Source: Polynucleobacter difficilis (GTDB lineage: Bacteria > Pseudomonadota > Gammaproteobacteria > Burkholderiales > Burkholderiaceae). From it: a stretch of 64,000 nt of DNA. The DNA lies in the NCBI RefSeq assembly GCF_003065365.1, contig NZ_CP023276.1, forward strand, positions 434,001 to 498,000, in the 5' to 3' direction. Both the position numbers and the translations under genes were made by a program. The notes under the pieces are model-generated. The model was given only the letters and a program-made list of their open reading frames with translations, was not told the DNA's origin and searched no databases. This document shows, one piece after another, positions 50,831 through 59,880 of this stretch; within the stretch, counting starts at the first letter, position 1, and each line of letters starts with the position of its first letter.

Positions 50831-51910
50831 ATGGCGATGCCTGACCCCCTTATTGAAGTTGATCGCGCGATTTCGGAAATACGCCGCGGTGCCGTAGTGC
50901 GTGTTTACGATGAGCGCAGTAGCCTGTTAATGCTGGCTGTAGATGCTTTATCTGCAGATTGTTTAAATCTATTAGTTCAGTCGGGAAGCGCAGCGCCCAA
51001 GTTAGTCATGACTGGTACGCGTATGAATGTGTTGGGTATCGATAAATCAGATCGTCCAGTGAGCGTGCTCTCGCACCCTGAAGGCATCTCACTCGACTTA
51101 ATCGAGTATTTGGCTAACCCCCTTTCAGCATCGATGACGCCCCCCACTATGGCAAGCTTAGTGGTGAAGGATGCGGATGCTTTAGAGCAGTCGTGCGTCA
51201 CTTTGGCAAAGCTAGCGCGACTCTTGCCTGCTGCGCTGATCGTTGAGGCTGGCGCAACTGTAGCTGCAGATATTCCTGCGGTACAGGCCAGCTCGATCCA
51301 ATCGTATATGACGGTTGCAGCGCATTCATTAACGCAGGTGAGCGAAGCACGTGTGCCTTTAGAAAATGCTGAAAACGCTCGGGTACTTGCTTTCCGTCCG
51401 CGCGATGGCGGCATAGAGCATCTGGCCATCATCGTTGGCGACCTTAATCCGGCTGAGCCGGTATTGGTGCGGCTCCATTCCGAATGCTTTACCGGCGATT
51501 TAGTTGGCTCTTTGCGCTGCGATTGTGGCAATCAATTACGCGGTGCGATTGGCGAAATGGCTGTGGCCGGTAGCGGTATTTTGCTGTACATGGCGCAAGA
51601 AGGGCGGGGTATTGGCCTCGTCAATAAACTGCGTGCCTATCAATTACAAGATGCCGGCTTTGATACGGTTGATGCTAATTTACAGCTCGGCTTTGACTCG
51701 GACGAACGAAACTATCTACCAGCGGCGCAGATCTTGCGCTTGCTTGGCGTTAGCCGCGTGAAGTTGATGACCAACAATCCTGCGAAAGTCACCGCTCTAA
51801 GAAATTGTGGCATCGAAGTCGTTGAGCGGGTGCCGCACATTTACCCCTCAAATCAACATAATGACGCCTACTTGAAGGTGAAGGCTAAAAAAAGCGGCCA
51901 TCTTTTTTGA
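50831..51910 (+). CDS. ribA: GTP cyclohydrolase II with degenerate RibB-like N-domain
   Basis: First committed step of riboflavin synthesis from GTP. 359 residues. The C-terminal half (~205-355) is a full GTP cyclohydrolase II: the zinc cysteines in HSECFTGDLVGSLRCDCG, then YMAQEGRGIGLVNKLRAYQLQD, DERNYLPAAQILRLLGV and LMTNNPAKVTALRNCGI. The N-terminal ~200 residues resemble the RibB fold (RRGAVVRVYDE, LVMTGTRMNVLGI) but lack its acidic catalytic motifs, so that half is probably structural. This form is known in proteobacteria beside a separate RibA/B. Confidence 0.92.
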   Translation: MAMPDPLIEVDRAISEIRRGAVVRVYDERSSLLMLAVDALSADCLNLLVQSGSAAPKLVMTGTRMNVLGIDKSDRPVSVLSHPEGISLDLIEYLANPLSASMTPPTMASLVVKDADALEQSCVTLAKLARLLPAALIVEAGATVAADIPAVQASSIQSYMTVAAHSLTQVSEARVPLENAENARVLAFRPRDGGIEHLAIIVGDLNPAEPVLVRLHSECFTGDLVGSLRCDCGNQLRGAIGEMAVAGSGILLYMAQEGRGIGLVNKLRAYQLQDAGFDTVDANLQLGFDSDERNYLPAAQILRLLGVSRVKLMTNNPAKVTALRNCGIEVVERVPHIYPSNQHNDAYLKVKAKKSGHLF

Positions 51911-51979
51911 GTTGCCCTTAGGGTAATCGGACCGTAATTTAATCTAGGTAAACAGCGCACTTTTAGTGGAATTACCCCC

Positions 51980-54172
51980 ATGGAAATCAAAGTCAACTTT
52001 CTCGATAAGCTTCGGCTTGAAGCCAAATTTGACGATTTCACTGTCATTGCCGATCAGTCGATTCGGTATAAGGGTGATGGCTCTGCTCCTGGGCCATTCG
52101 ATTACTTTTTAGCTTCCTCTGCCTTGTGCGCAGCGTATTTTGTGAAGTTGTATTGCGATGCGCGCGGTATCTCCACTGAGAATATCCGCCTTTCACAAAA
52201 CAATATTGTGGATCCGGAGAATCGGTATCTGCAGATTTTCAAGATTCAGATTGAATTGCCGGCGGACATGTCCGCCAAAGACCGGCAAGGTATTTTGCGA
52301 TCGATTGATCGGTGTACCGTTAAGAAAGTAGTGCAAGCTGGCCCTGAGTTTGTGATTGAGGAAGTCGAAAACTTGGATGCCGATGCGCAGGCCTTATTGG
52401 CCCCCAATACCGGAGTGGATGGAAAGACCTACATTGCAGGCAAGGACTTGCCGCTAGAGCAAACCATTGCCAATATGTCGACGGTACTGTCGAACCTCGG
52501 AATCAAGATCGAGATTGCCTCCTGGCGCAACCTCATCCCGAATGTCTGGTCTTTACATATTCGGGATGCGCATTCGCCCATGTGTTTTACCAATGGCAAG
52601 GGGGCCTCGAAAGAAAGTGCGCTGGCTTCCGCCTTGGGTGAGTACATTGAGCGACTGAGTAATAACCATTTCTATGCAGGTGCGTATTGGGGCGAGGACA
52701 TTGCCAATGCGGCATTTGTGCATTACCCCCATGAGCGCTGGTTTAAGTCTGGCAAGAAAGACGCTTTACCCCCAGAGTTACTCGATGAGTACTGCCGGCA
52801 GATTTACAACCCCGATGGTGAGTTACGCGCATCCCATCTGATCGATACCAACTCCGGTAATAGGGAGCGGGGTATATGCGCTCTGCCATTTGTGCGCCAG
52901 TCCGATCAAGAAGTGGTGTACTTTCCGGTGAATTTGATTGAGAACCTGTTTGTCAGTAATGGCATGAGCGCTGGCAATACATTGGCAGAGGCCCAGGTAC
53001 AGTGCCTATCTGAAATTTTCGAACGCGCAGTCAAACGCGACATCATTGAACGTGAAATTGCCTTGCCTGATGTGCCCCAAGCAGTCTTGGATCAATATCC
53101 GCATATCCTGGCGGGCATAAAAGCATTGGAAGAGCAGGGCTTTCCGGTTTTAGTCAAGGATGCCTCACTGGGCGGGGTCTATCCAGTGATGTGTGTGACC
53201 TTAATGAACCCGCGTACCGGCGGTGTATTTGCATCGTTTGGTGCCCATCCTAGCTTTGAAGTCGCGCTCGAGCGCAGCTTGACCGAGTTACTGCAAGGCC
53301 GTAGTTTTGAGGGCCTCAATGATTTGCCGCCGCCGACATTCGTGAGCGAAGCGGTGACCGAACCGAATAATTTTGTAGAGCATTTCATTGACTCCAGTGG
53401 TATCGTGTCTTGGCGTTTCTTTAGCGCTAAATCAGACTACGCCTTCGTGGAGTGGGACTTTACTAGCAAAGGCACTAAGACCAATGCAGAAGAAGCTGAA
53501 ACCTTATTTGGCATTCTGAAGAACATCAATAAAGAGTCCTATGTAGCAGTGTATGACCAGCTTGGTGCAACCGCATGCAGAATCCTGGTGCCTGGCTACT
53601 CCGAGGTCTACCCCATCGAAGACCTGATTTGGGATAACACCAATAAGGCACTTTTATTTCGCGAGGACATATTAAATTTACTGAGCTTGGACGATGCCAG
53701 CCTAGCGGATTTACTCGATCGCTTAGAAAATAATGAGCTCGATGAGTATGGCGATATCGCAACACTGATTGGTATCGAGTTTGATGAAAACACCGTCTGG
53801 GGTCAATTGACGGTATTGGAGTTAAAGCTATTAATTCATCTGGCGTTGAAGCAATGGGATGAGGCGCAGGAATTGGTGGGAGCCTTCTTGCAATACAACG
53901 ACAACACCGTAGAGCGTAAGCTGTTTTATCAAGCCCTCGATGCCGCACTGGCCATCCATCTGGATGACGAATTAACCATGAGCAACTACACCCATAATCT
54001 GCGCCGAATGTTTGGCGATGACAAAATGGATGCAGTACTGGGCTCGATCGATGGCAGTGTGCGTTTCTATGGCTTGACGCCCACCAGCCTGAAATTAGAA
54101 GGGCTTGATCGTCACCAGCGTTTGCTAGATAGCTTGAAGAAATTACATCGAGCCAGATCCGGAGTTACTTAG
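51980..54172 (+). CDS. ycaO: OsmC-YcaO fusion protein
   Basis: 730 residues. Residues ~1-140 are an OsmC-like domain (KGDGSAPGPFDYFLASSALCAAYFVK). Residues ~170-560 are the YcaO ATP-dependent domain (GKGASKESALASALGEYIERLSNNHF, then AGNTLAEAQVQCLSEIFERAVKR). The C-terminal ~150 are TPR-like helices. YcaO domains activate amides as phosphorylated intermediates; E. coli YcaO is implicated in the RimO-dependent beta-methylthiolation of ribosomal protein S12. No precursor peptide gene was seen nearby, so a natural-product role is not indicated. ATG 51980. Confidence 0.93.
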   Translation: MEIKVNFLDKLRLEAKFDDFTVIADQSIRYKGDGSAPGPFDYFLASSALCAAYFVKLYCDARGISTENIRLSQNNIVDPENRYLQIFKIQIELPADMSAKDRQGILRSIDRCTVKKVVQAGPEFVIEEVENLDADAQALLAPNTGVDGKTYIAGKDLPLEQTIANMSTVLSNLGIKIEIASWRNLIPNVWSLHIRDAHSPMCFTNGKGASKESALASALGEYIERLSNNHFYAGAYWGEDIANAAFVHYPHERWFKSGKKDALPPELLDEYCRQIYNPDGELRASHLIDTNSGNRERGICALPFVRQSDQEVVYFPVNLIENLFVSNGMSAGNTLAEAQVQCLSEIFERAVKRDIIEREIALPDVPQAVLDQYPHILAGIKALEEQGFPVLVKDASLGGVYPVMCVTLMNPRTGGVFASFGAHPSFEVALERSLTELLQGRSFEGLNDLPPPTFVSEAVTEPNNFVEHFIDSSGIVSWRFFSAKSDYAFVEWDFTSKGTKTNAEEAETLFGILKNINKESYVAVYDQLGATACRILVPGYSEVYPIEDLIWDNTNKALLFREDILNLLSLDDASLADLLDRLENNELDEYGDIATLIGIEFDENTVWGQLTVLELKLLIHLALKQWDEAQELVGAFLQYNDNTVERKLFYQALDAALAIHLDDELTMSNYTHNLRRMFGDDKMDAVLGSIDGSVRFYGLTPTSLKLEGLDRHQRLLDSLKKLHRARSGVT

Positions 54173-54186
54173 CATTTTATCCTCAA

Positions 54187-55377
54187 TTGATTAATACGAC
54201 ACCCCCTCGATCCATTAGCCCTAATCTAGCTTCGCTATTGATTGTGATTGCGGAGCTGATGGGTACCTCGCTGTGGTTTTCCATCAATGGGGTCGCTGAC
54301 AATTTAATTGATTCATGGAATATCAATCTTGCTGGTATCGGCATACTGACTAATGCGGTGCAACTCGGTTTTGTGGCGGGTACCCTCGTCTTTGCCTTAA
54401 GCGGGATTGCCGATCGATTTAAGCCCAGCCATCTTTTTGCAGCCTGTGCCTTGCTTGGGGCCTTGTTTAATGGCGCATTTGCTTTATTGGCGGATAGTCT
54501 TTGGATCGGGTCTTGCTTACGCTTCTTGGTTGGAATTTGTTTGGCCGGTATCTATCCCATTGGTATGAAACTCATCATGACCTGGCACCCCCAAAAAGCG
54601 AGCTCGCGGATTGCCCAGTTGGTCGGAATGCTCACAATCGGAACGGCGATTCCGCACGCTACCCGCTACTTCGGTGTGGATTGGCCTTGGCAAGAGGTTA
54701 TTCTGCTGTCCTCTTTCCTTGCTCTTGTTGCCATGGGGCTGATTTTCTGGCTCGGCGATGGCCCCCACCTCAAATTAGGCAGTGCTGCACGGGTCAAACT
54801 CAGCGGCTTTCGTGAGCTCTTTGCTATTGCGGAATACCGTCGCTCTGCCTTGGGGTATTTCGGCCATATGTGGGAGCTCTATGCATTCTGGGCGCTGGTG
54901 CCATTTCTGATTGCGAGCAGCTACTCAGTTCAAAATCCCATCAACTTATCGGGACTCGCATTCGCTGTCATTGGGATTGGCGCCATTGGCTGCTTTCTGG
55001 GAGGTCAGCTTAGTAAATCCATTGGGGGAGTAAAGGTTGCCTCAAGCGCTTTAGCTCTATCTGGCATCTGCTGCTTACTTTATCCATGGATTTCTGGATT
55101 GCCACTGTGGGCACAAATTCTGTTTTGGATTATTTGGGGCATGAGCGTCATCGCTGATTCGCCACAATTCTCAGCGCTATCAGCACAAGCCTGCCCACCT
55201 GAAATCGTCGGTACTGCACTGACCATCCAAAATGCTATTGGCTTTACGATCACGATGATCTCGATTCAAATCAGTACCGTCCTCTTGCCCCTGATGGGTC
55301 ACTACATTACCTGGTTATTACTACCAGGCCCTGTGTTGGGGCTCATTTTCCTGAATCGTATTTCAAGACGCACTTAA
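54187..55377 (+). CDS. MFS transporter
   Basis: 396 residues with about 12 membrane segments. The major-facilitator signature loop is visible (LSGIADRFKPSHLFAA) and the second half repeats the fold (FLGGQLSKSIGGVKVASSALAL). Substrate unknown; the sequence resembles the group near NarK/YfkF-type carriers only in general layout. Start is TTG 54187, 14 bases after the YcaO gene, with no strong ribosome site; the two genes may be co-transcribed. Confidence 0.88.
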   Translation: MINTTPPRSISPNLASLLIVIAELMGTSLWFSINGVADNLIDSWNINLAGIGILTNAVQLGFVAGTLVFALSGIADRFKPSHLFAACALLGALFNGAFALLADSLWIGSCLRFLVGICLAGIYPIGMKLIMTWHPQKASSRIAQLVGMLTIGTAIPHATRYFGVDWPWQEVILLSSFLALVAMGLIFWLGDGPHLKLGSAARVKLSGFRELFAIAEYRRSALGYFGHMWELYAFWALVPFLIASSYSVQNPINLSGLAFAVIGIGAIGCFLGGQLSKSIGGVKVASSALALSGICCLLYPWISGLPLWAQILFWIIWGMSVIADSPQFSALSAQACPPEIVGTALTIQNAIGFTITMISIQISTVLLPLMGHYITWLLLPGPVLGLIFLNRISRRT

Positions 55378-55481
55378 TCAATATGCGTCGTATGAAATCC
55401 TTAAGTTGGTGATGCTTAGGACCAAGCTTGAGGGTTAAATCGGGGTGGAGACGTGCATTGGATTTGCTAAGCAAAAGAAAA

Positions 55482-55509
55482 AAGCCCCTGAACTTTCATT
55501 CAGGGGCTT
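55482..55509 (-). terminator. Rho-independent terminator of tRNA-Lys
   Basis: Perfect 11-bp stem AAGCCCCTGAA/TTCAGGGGCTT (55482-55492 with 55499-55509). On the minus strand it is followed by TTTTTCTTTT, a strong intrinsic terminator nine bases after the tRNA end. Confidence 0.9.
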
Positions 55510-55517
55510 CGTATTAC

Positions 55518-55593
55518 TGGTGGGTCGGGCGAGATTCGAACTCGCGACCAACGGATTAAAAGTCCGCTGCTCTACCGACTGAGCTACCGACCC
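55518..55593 (-). tRNA. tRNA-Lys (anticodon UUU)
   Basis: 76 bases on the minus strand, cloverleaf complete: acceptor GGGTCGG/CCGACCC, D arm GCTC...GAGC, anticodon arm GCGGA-CTTTTAA-TCCGT, T arm GCGAG-TTCGAAT-CTCGC and encoded CCA end. The anticodon TTT reads AAA/AAG lysine codons. Confidence 0.98.
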
Positions 55594-55655
55594 AGTAAAG
55601 ACTGAAATTATAGCAATTATTTTGTTTTGGCCTTGAAAACGCCGGCCCCCTATTC

Positions 55656-56972
55656 TTAAGCCGCAGAGCGCCTTGCTACGGGGGGATTCTTGGCAAAGTA
55701 GTCCTTAATTCCCAGCAAAATCGCCTCTGCAATCTGCTCTTGGTAGGCCTCATCATTGAGCTTTGCCTCTTCTTTTGGATTGCTAATAAAGGCGGTTTCC
55801 ACCAGGATGGATGGAATATCTGGAGCCCTGAGAACTGCAAAGCCAGCTTGCTCTACTTTAGGCTTATGCAGGGCTGCAAATCCGCCAATGCGCTGCAATA
55901 CCGCGCTACCGACTTGTACCGAATCCTTGATTTGCGCGGTGGTCGACATATCGAGAAGCAGATGGGCCACTTGGTTGTCCGTTGTCTTGATATTGATCCC
56001 GCCGATTAGGTCGGATGCATTTTCTTTATTGGCCATCCAGCGCGCAGTGGTGCTGGTTGCGCCTTGTTGCGAGAGGGCAAAAACAGAAGCGCCCCTGGCA
56101 TGTGGCTGGATGAAGGCATCCGCATGAATCGAGACAAAGAGATCGGCGCCCACTTGGCGAGCCTTACGCACTCGAGTATGGAGCGGCACAAAATAATCGC
56201 CATCGCGGGTCATAAATGACCGCATATTGGGCTCATTTTCGATCTTGTTGTTGAGGCGCTTGGCAATCGACAGCACAATGTTTTTCTCATAACTACCCCG
56301 AGCGCCAATAGCTCCAGGATCTTCGCCGCCATGTCCTGGATCTAAGGCGATGGTAATCAGTCGCTTAAAGCGTGGGCTGGCAGCAGTGTCTTTGGGTGCT
56401 GGAATCGCTTGCGCAGCCGGCGCGTCTTGGCGATGGGCAAACTGCGCAATCAGATCTTCTTCATTCTTTTTCTCGAGCGCCTGCTCTTTTTTTGCGCTAC
56501 TGCGAACGAGTTGCATGAGTGGATCAGGCGGCGTTGTGGGGTAAAGATCAAATACAGAGCGGAATTTGTATTCGGCAACGGGCTCAAGGGTGAAGAGTTG
56601 CGGCTTAATGGGCTCTTTCAGATCAAACACCAAGCGCACCACATTGGGCTGAAATTGCCCCACTCGGATTTGCGACACGTAGGGATCGTTAGGCTTCACT
56701 TTAGCAACCAGATCCCGCAGGGTTGGATTGAGTTGCAAGCCAGTTACATCAACAACCAAGCGATCTGGCCCCGTCAGAATTTGGTGACTGACTTTGAGGG
56801 CGTTATCGGATTCGAGGGTGATGCGGGTGTAGTCTTCAGATGGCCAAACACGCACACCCAGAATCGTCGCTCCCCACGCGATGTCAGCCTTACCTAATAG
56901 CAGTATTAAGCCTAGCGTTGTAGCCGAGCCTTTAAGGTGTTTGCGCCGATTGGGGTTGATGTGATCTGCCAT
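55656..56972 (-). CDS. amiC: N-acetylmuramoyl-L-alanine amidase, AmiC type
   Basis: Periplasmic enzyme that cuts the amide bond between MurNAc and the stem peptide during daughter-cell separation. 438 residues. A twin-arginine-like N-terminus (NRRKHLKGSATTLGLILLL) suggests Tat export. An AMIN domain (~35-140, WPSEDYTRITLESD) directs it to the septum. The Amidase_3 domain (~205-430) has the zinc site DPGHGGEDPG, FVSIHADAF and the glutamate in ILVETAFISNP. It starts 11 bases after tsaE on the same strand. Confidence 0.93.
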   Translation of the reverse strand: MADHINPNRRKHLKGSATTLGLILLLGKADIAWGATILGVRVWPSEDYTRITLESDNALKVSHQILTGPDRLVVDVTGLQLNPTLRDLVAKVKPNDPYVSQIRVGQFQPNVVRLVFDLKEPIKPQLFTLEPVAEYKFRSVFDLYPTTPPDPLMQLVRSSAKKEQALEKKNEEDLIAQFAHRQDAPAAQAIPAPKDTAASPRFKRLITIALDPGHGGEDPGAIGARGSYEKNIVLSIAKRLNNKIENEPNMRSFMTRDGDYFVPLHTRVRKARQVGADLFVSIHADAFIQPHARGASVFALSQQGATSTTARWMANKENASDLIGGINIKTTDNQVAHLLLDMSTTAQIKDSVQVGSAVLQRIGGFAALHKPKVEQAGFAVLRAPDIPSILVETAFISNPKEEAKLNDEAYQEQIAEAILLGIKDYFAKNPPVARRSAA

Positions 56973-56983
56973 TGGCCCTGATT

Positions 56984-57502
56984 TTAGGGGAGATCGCCTT
57001 GCAGCTGAGCAAGAATTCTTAGGCCTAAATCGCTCAGGGCTTTGAGCTCAAATTGCCGTTCGGTCTCTAGTTCGCCTGCCGTAATCGCAATTTGCAGATC
57101 GAGCTCGGGAAGGGTGCCTTCTGCTTTTTCTGGCCACTCAATCAAGCACATACCGGGCGCATCAAAATGCTCTGCCAAGCCGGCTTCTTGCCACTCGAGG
57201 GGAGTGCGCATGCGGTACAAATCAAAATGAAAGGCCTCAGCCGTTTGTTTGCCGCACACAATCGGATACGACTCACAAAGCGAATAGGTTGGGCTTTTAA
57301 CCTTGCCAGCATAGCCCATGCCCTGAATCAGGTAGCGCGTAAATGCCGTCTTGCCTGCGCCTAAATTGCCTTCTAGAGCGATATTGACATGCCGCTCTGG
57401 TGAATTAGCATCGGCAAAAAAATGCGCCAGTATGCTGCCAAGCCCCTTAGCGAGGTCAGCTGTTTCACTTTCTTGCCTACAATGTCTTTTAATCGATTTC
57501 AA
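56984..57502 (-). CDS. tsaE: tRNA threonylcarbamoyladenosine synthesis ATPase TsaE
   Basis: ATPase needed with TsaB, TsaD and TsaC for the t6A modification of ANN-decoding tRNAs. 172 residues from TTG 57502. Walker A EGNLGAGKTAFTRYL, then KSPTYSLCESY and FHFDLYRM are family motifs. A longer in-frame reading to 57589 would run into the divergent queG gene and adds an unconserved tail, so it is rejected. Followed by the amidase gene, an order common in beta- and gammaproteobacteria. Confidence 0.93.
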   Translation of the reverse strand: MKSIKRHCRQESETADLAKGLGSILAHFFADANSPERHVNIALEGNLGAGKTAFTRYLIQGMGYAGKVKSPTYSLCESYPIVCGKQTAEAFHFDLYRMRTPLEWQEAGLAEHFDAPGMCLIEWPEKAEGTLPELDLQIAITAGELETERQFELKALSDLGLRILAQLQGDLP

Positions 57503-57550
57503 ATGGGAATCAGCTTGTGTGTCTAACGTGTAGCGTAGTTTATTCAGTAA

Positions 57551-58684
57551 ATGCCGATCCCGCCTAAAACAATGCCTACTGCCGATCATTCGGCTGCGCC
57601 GGACGCCATCACAGGCCCTGACTTTCGGGCTTGGCTCGATCGCGAAGCCTTGGCATTGGGTTTTGATCGCCTGCGGATTGCCGATACCGATTTAGGGCTT
57701 GCGCCAGAGCGCTTGCGAGCCTGGTTGGCCGCCGGCTACCATGGTGAGATGGGGTATATGGAGCGCCATGCCGCTTTACGCTCCAGTCCAGAGCTGCTTC
57801 AGCCTGGCACCTTGCGCGTTGTCTGTGTCTCCATGAATTACGCCCCCGATCTAGATATTGACGCGGAGTGGAAGCGGATTGCTAGCCCCGGTGAGGCCGT
57901 GATATCGGTTTACGCCCGCGGCCGGGATTACCACAAAGTGTTGCGCCAGCGCCTACAGGATTTGGCTACGCGCATTGAAGCGCGCATCGGTCCGTTTGGC
58001 TACCGCGTCTTCACGGATTCAGCGCCGTTGATGGAAGTCGAGTTAGCGCAAAAAGCGGGATTGGGGTGGCGCGGCAAACATACGCTCTTGCTCAATCGCG
58101 AGTCGGGCTCGGTTTTCTTTTTGGGGGAGATCTTGCTCGATCTACCCTTGCCGGTGGATGCGCCAATAGAGCCCCACTGCGGTACTTGCAGTGCCTGCAT
58201 TGATGTGTGTCCAACCGCAGCGATTACTGCTCCATATGTGGTTGATGCACGCCGTTGCATCTCCTACCTCACGATCGAAAACCCGGGCCTCATTCCACTG
58301 GAATTTCGAGCCGCCATGGGGAATCGTGTTTACGGCTGCGATGATTGCCAATTAGCTTGCCCGTGGAATAAGTTTGCGCAAGCAACGGCCTTGCCGGATT
58401 TTGCCGAGCGCAATGGTATGGGTGGAAGTTCTTTATTAGAGTTGTGGTCCTGGACTGCAAGCGATTTTGAGCGCCGCCATGAGGGGAGCGCCATTCGCCG
58501 CATTGGCTATATCCGCTGGCGCCGTAATCTCGCTGTAGCGATGGGCAATGCCTTGCGTTCAGAAAAGACTACTCCAGCACTGAAGGCAGTATTACGCGAT
58601 GCCTTGCAAGAAGCGCAAGGAGCGGCTGATGCCTTGGTGCAGGAACACATCGATTGGGCCTTAGAGGCCCCATTCTTGGCATAA
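57551..58684 (+). CDS. queG: Epoxyqueuosine reductase QueG
   Basis: Last step of queuosine synthesis in tRNA, cobalamin-dependent. 377 residues. The catalytic part has YHGEMGYMERH and the loop SMNYAPDLD. Two [4Fe-4S] motifs are complete: CGTCSACIDVCPTAAI and CDDCQLACPWN. A HEAT-like C-tail (VAMGNALRSEKTTPALKAVL) follows. ATG 57551 is close to, and divergent from, the tsaE start, as is common in proteobacteria. Confidence 0.95.
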   Translation: MPIPPKTMPTADHSAAPDAITGPDFRAWLDREALALGFDRLRIADTDLGLAPERLRAWLAAGYHGEMGYMERHAALRSSPELLQPGTLRVVCVSMNYAPDLDIDAEWKRIASPGEAVISVYARGRDYHKVLRQRLQDLATRIEARIGPFGYRVFTDSAPLMEVELAQKAGLGWRGKHTLLLNRESGSVFFLGEILLDLPLPVDAPIEPHCGTCSACIDVCPTAAITAPYVVDARRCISYLTIENPGLIPLEFRAAMGNRVYGCDDCQLACPWNKFAQATALPDFAERNGMGGSSLLELWSWTASDFERRHEGSAIRRIGYIRWRRNLAVAMGNALRSEKTTPALKAVLRDALQEAQGAADALVQEHIDWALEAPFLA

Positions 58685-58721
58685 AAATCGGTCCACTCCT
58701 TCGGACTCATACAATCCCAAT

Positions 58722-59507
58722 ATGCCATCCGATCATGATCCCGCTTTAGAGCCCGCCCAAGGGTCTGAGTTGCATCGTTTTGCTAGTCGCAAGGATGCGT
58801 TTTGGAATGGCGTCAAAGATGCGAGCGGCGCTCCAGCTATGGTGCTCTTTGCCGGCATGGTTGGCTTTGGTGCGATGGGTAAAACCAGCGGCTTTGAGCT
58901 CAGTTTTACGACCCTCAGCAGTCTCTTAATGTTTGCACTACCCGGTCAAGTTGTATTGATGGAGATGATGGTTGCCGGTTCGTCACTGCTGGCCATTGCC
59001 CTGGCTGTCACATTGACATCAACGCGCTTTATCACCATGACCATCACTTTGTTTCCGCAGCTAGATCGGCGCGATCAAAATAAGGGCTTGTATGCTTCCG
59101 TCCATTTGCTAGCGATGACAGCATGGGCTGTGTCGATGCGGGAATTTCAGCGGATTGAGCCGCAGCACCGCTTAAGTTACTTTGCCGGCCTCGGTTTATT
59201 GTGCTGGATGATTTCAGTACCAGGGACGATCCTGGGTTATTTATTGGCAGGCGCAGTGCCCGTATTTATTACGCTCGGCTTGATTTTTATTAACCCCTTA
59301 TTTTTCTTGCTGACTTTTGCTGAGGTGAAGCCATGGATTAATCGGATCGCGATTGCCTTGGGTTGTGTGATGGGTCCTTTCTTCTATTTACTGGATCGCG
59401 ATACGAGTCTTTTGACTACCGGCATTGTGGCGGGGACTTTAGCGTATTGGATTGATCGTCAGTATTTGCGTAAGCGCAGATCAGCGTCGGATGGAGGCAT
59501 GCTGTGA
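58722..59507 (+). CDS. azlC: AzlC family branched-chain amino-acid exporter subunit
   Basis: 261 residues, about six membrane segments. Family part AFWNGVKDASGAPAMVLFAGMVGFGAMGKTSG and the polar stretch TSTRFITMTITLFPQL. With AzlD it exports branched-chain amino acids or analogues. Ends overlapping azlD (TGATG). Confidence 0.92.
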   Translation: MPSDHDPALEPAQGSELHRFASRKDAFWNGVKDASGAPAMVLFAGMVGFGAMGKTSGFELSFTTLSSLLMFALPGQVVLMEMMVAGSSLLAIALAVTLTSTRFITMTITLFPQLDRRDQNKGLYASVHLLAMTAWAVSMREFQRIEPQHRLSYFAGLGLLCWMISVPGTILGYLLAGAVPVFITLGLIFINPLFFLLTFAEVKPWINRIAIALGCVMGPFFYLLDRDTSLLTTGIVAGTLAYWIDRQYLRKRRSASDGGML

Positions 59508-59848
59508 TGGCCGAGCACTTACAGGGATGGGGGGTTTGGATTGCTCTCGCAAGCGCTTGCATTGGCACTTACTTATGCCGTGCGATCGGCGTGATGCTGG
59601 CAGGCAAAATCAACCAAGACAGCGAAATCTTTCGCTGGTTATCGGCAGTTACTTATGCCATGGTTGCGGCCTTAACCGTTCGCTTGATTGTGCTGCCAAT
59701 TGGTTTGCTCGATACCGTACCGCTGTGGATACGGATTCTGATTTGTGTAATTAGCGTCAGCATCATGCTGTCAAAACCCCAGCAGCGTCTTGTCCCGGCC
59801 TTACTGATTGGTACGCTGCTGATGGTCTCGTACGGCGTGATTCGCTAA
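59507..59848 (+). CDS. azlD: AzlD family protein
   Basis: 113-residue partner of AzlC with about four membrane segments (WIALASACIGTYLCRAIGVML, YAMVAALTVRLIVLPIG, LIGTLLMVSYGVI). ATG 59507 overlaps the azlC stop; a GTG at 59504 is also in frame. The last codons form part of a hairpin. Confidence 0.9.
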   Translation: MAEHLQGWGVWIALASACIGTYLCRAIGVMLAGKINQDSEIFRWLSAVTYAMVAALTVRLIVLPIGLLDTVPLWIRILICVISVSIMLSKPQQRLVPALLIGTLLMVSYGVIR

Positions 59849-59860
59849 GGCCGTACGAGA
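59826..59860. terminator. Hairpin over the azlD stop codon
   Basis: Perfect 11-bp stem TCTCGTACGGC/GCCGTACGAGA (59826-59836 with 59850-59860) with a 13-base loop containing the azlD stop. The T run is poor. Position between convergent genes suggests a terminator. Confidence 0.5.
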
Positions 59861-59880
59861 GTCTTGGTTGTATTAAGGCT

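Noticed and set aside
57503..57589. Longer N-terminus for TsaE
   Set aside because: It would overlap the start of queG on the other strand and adds residues without family likeness.
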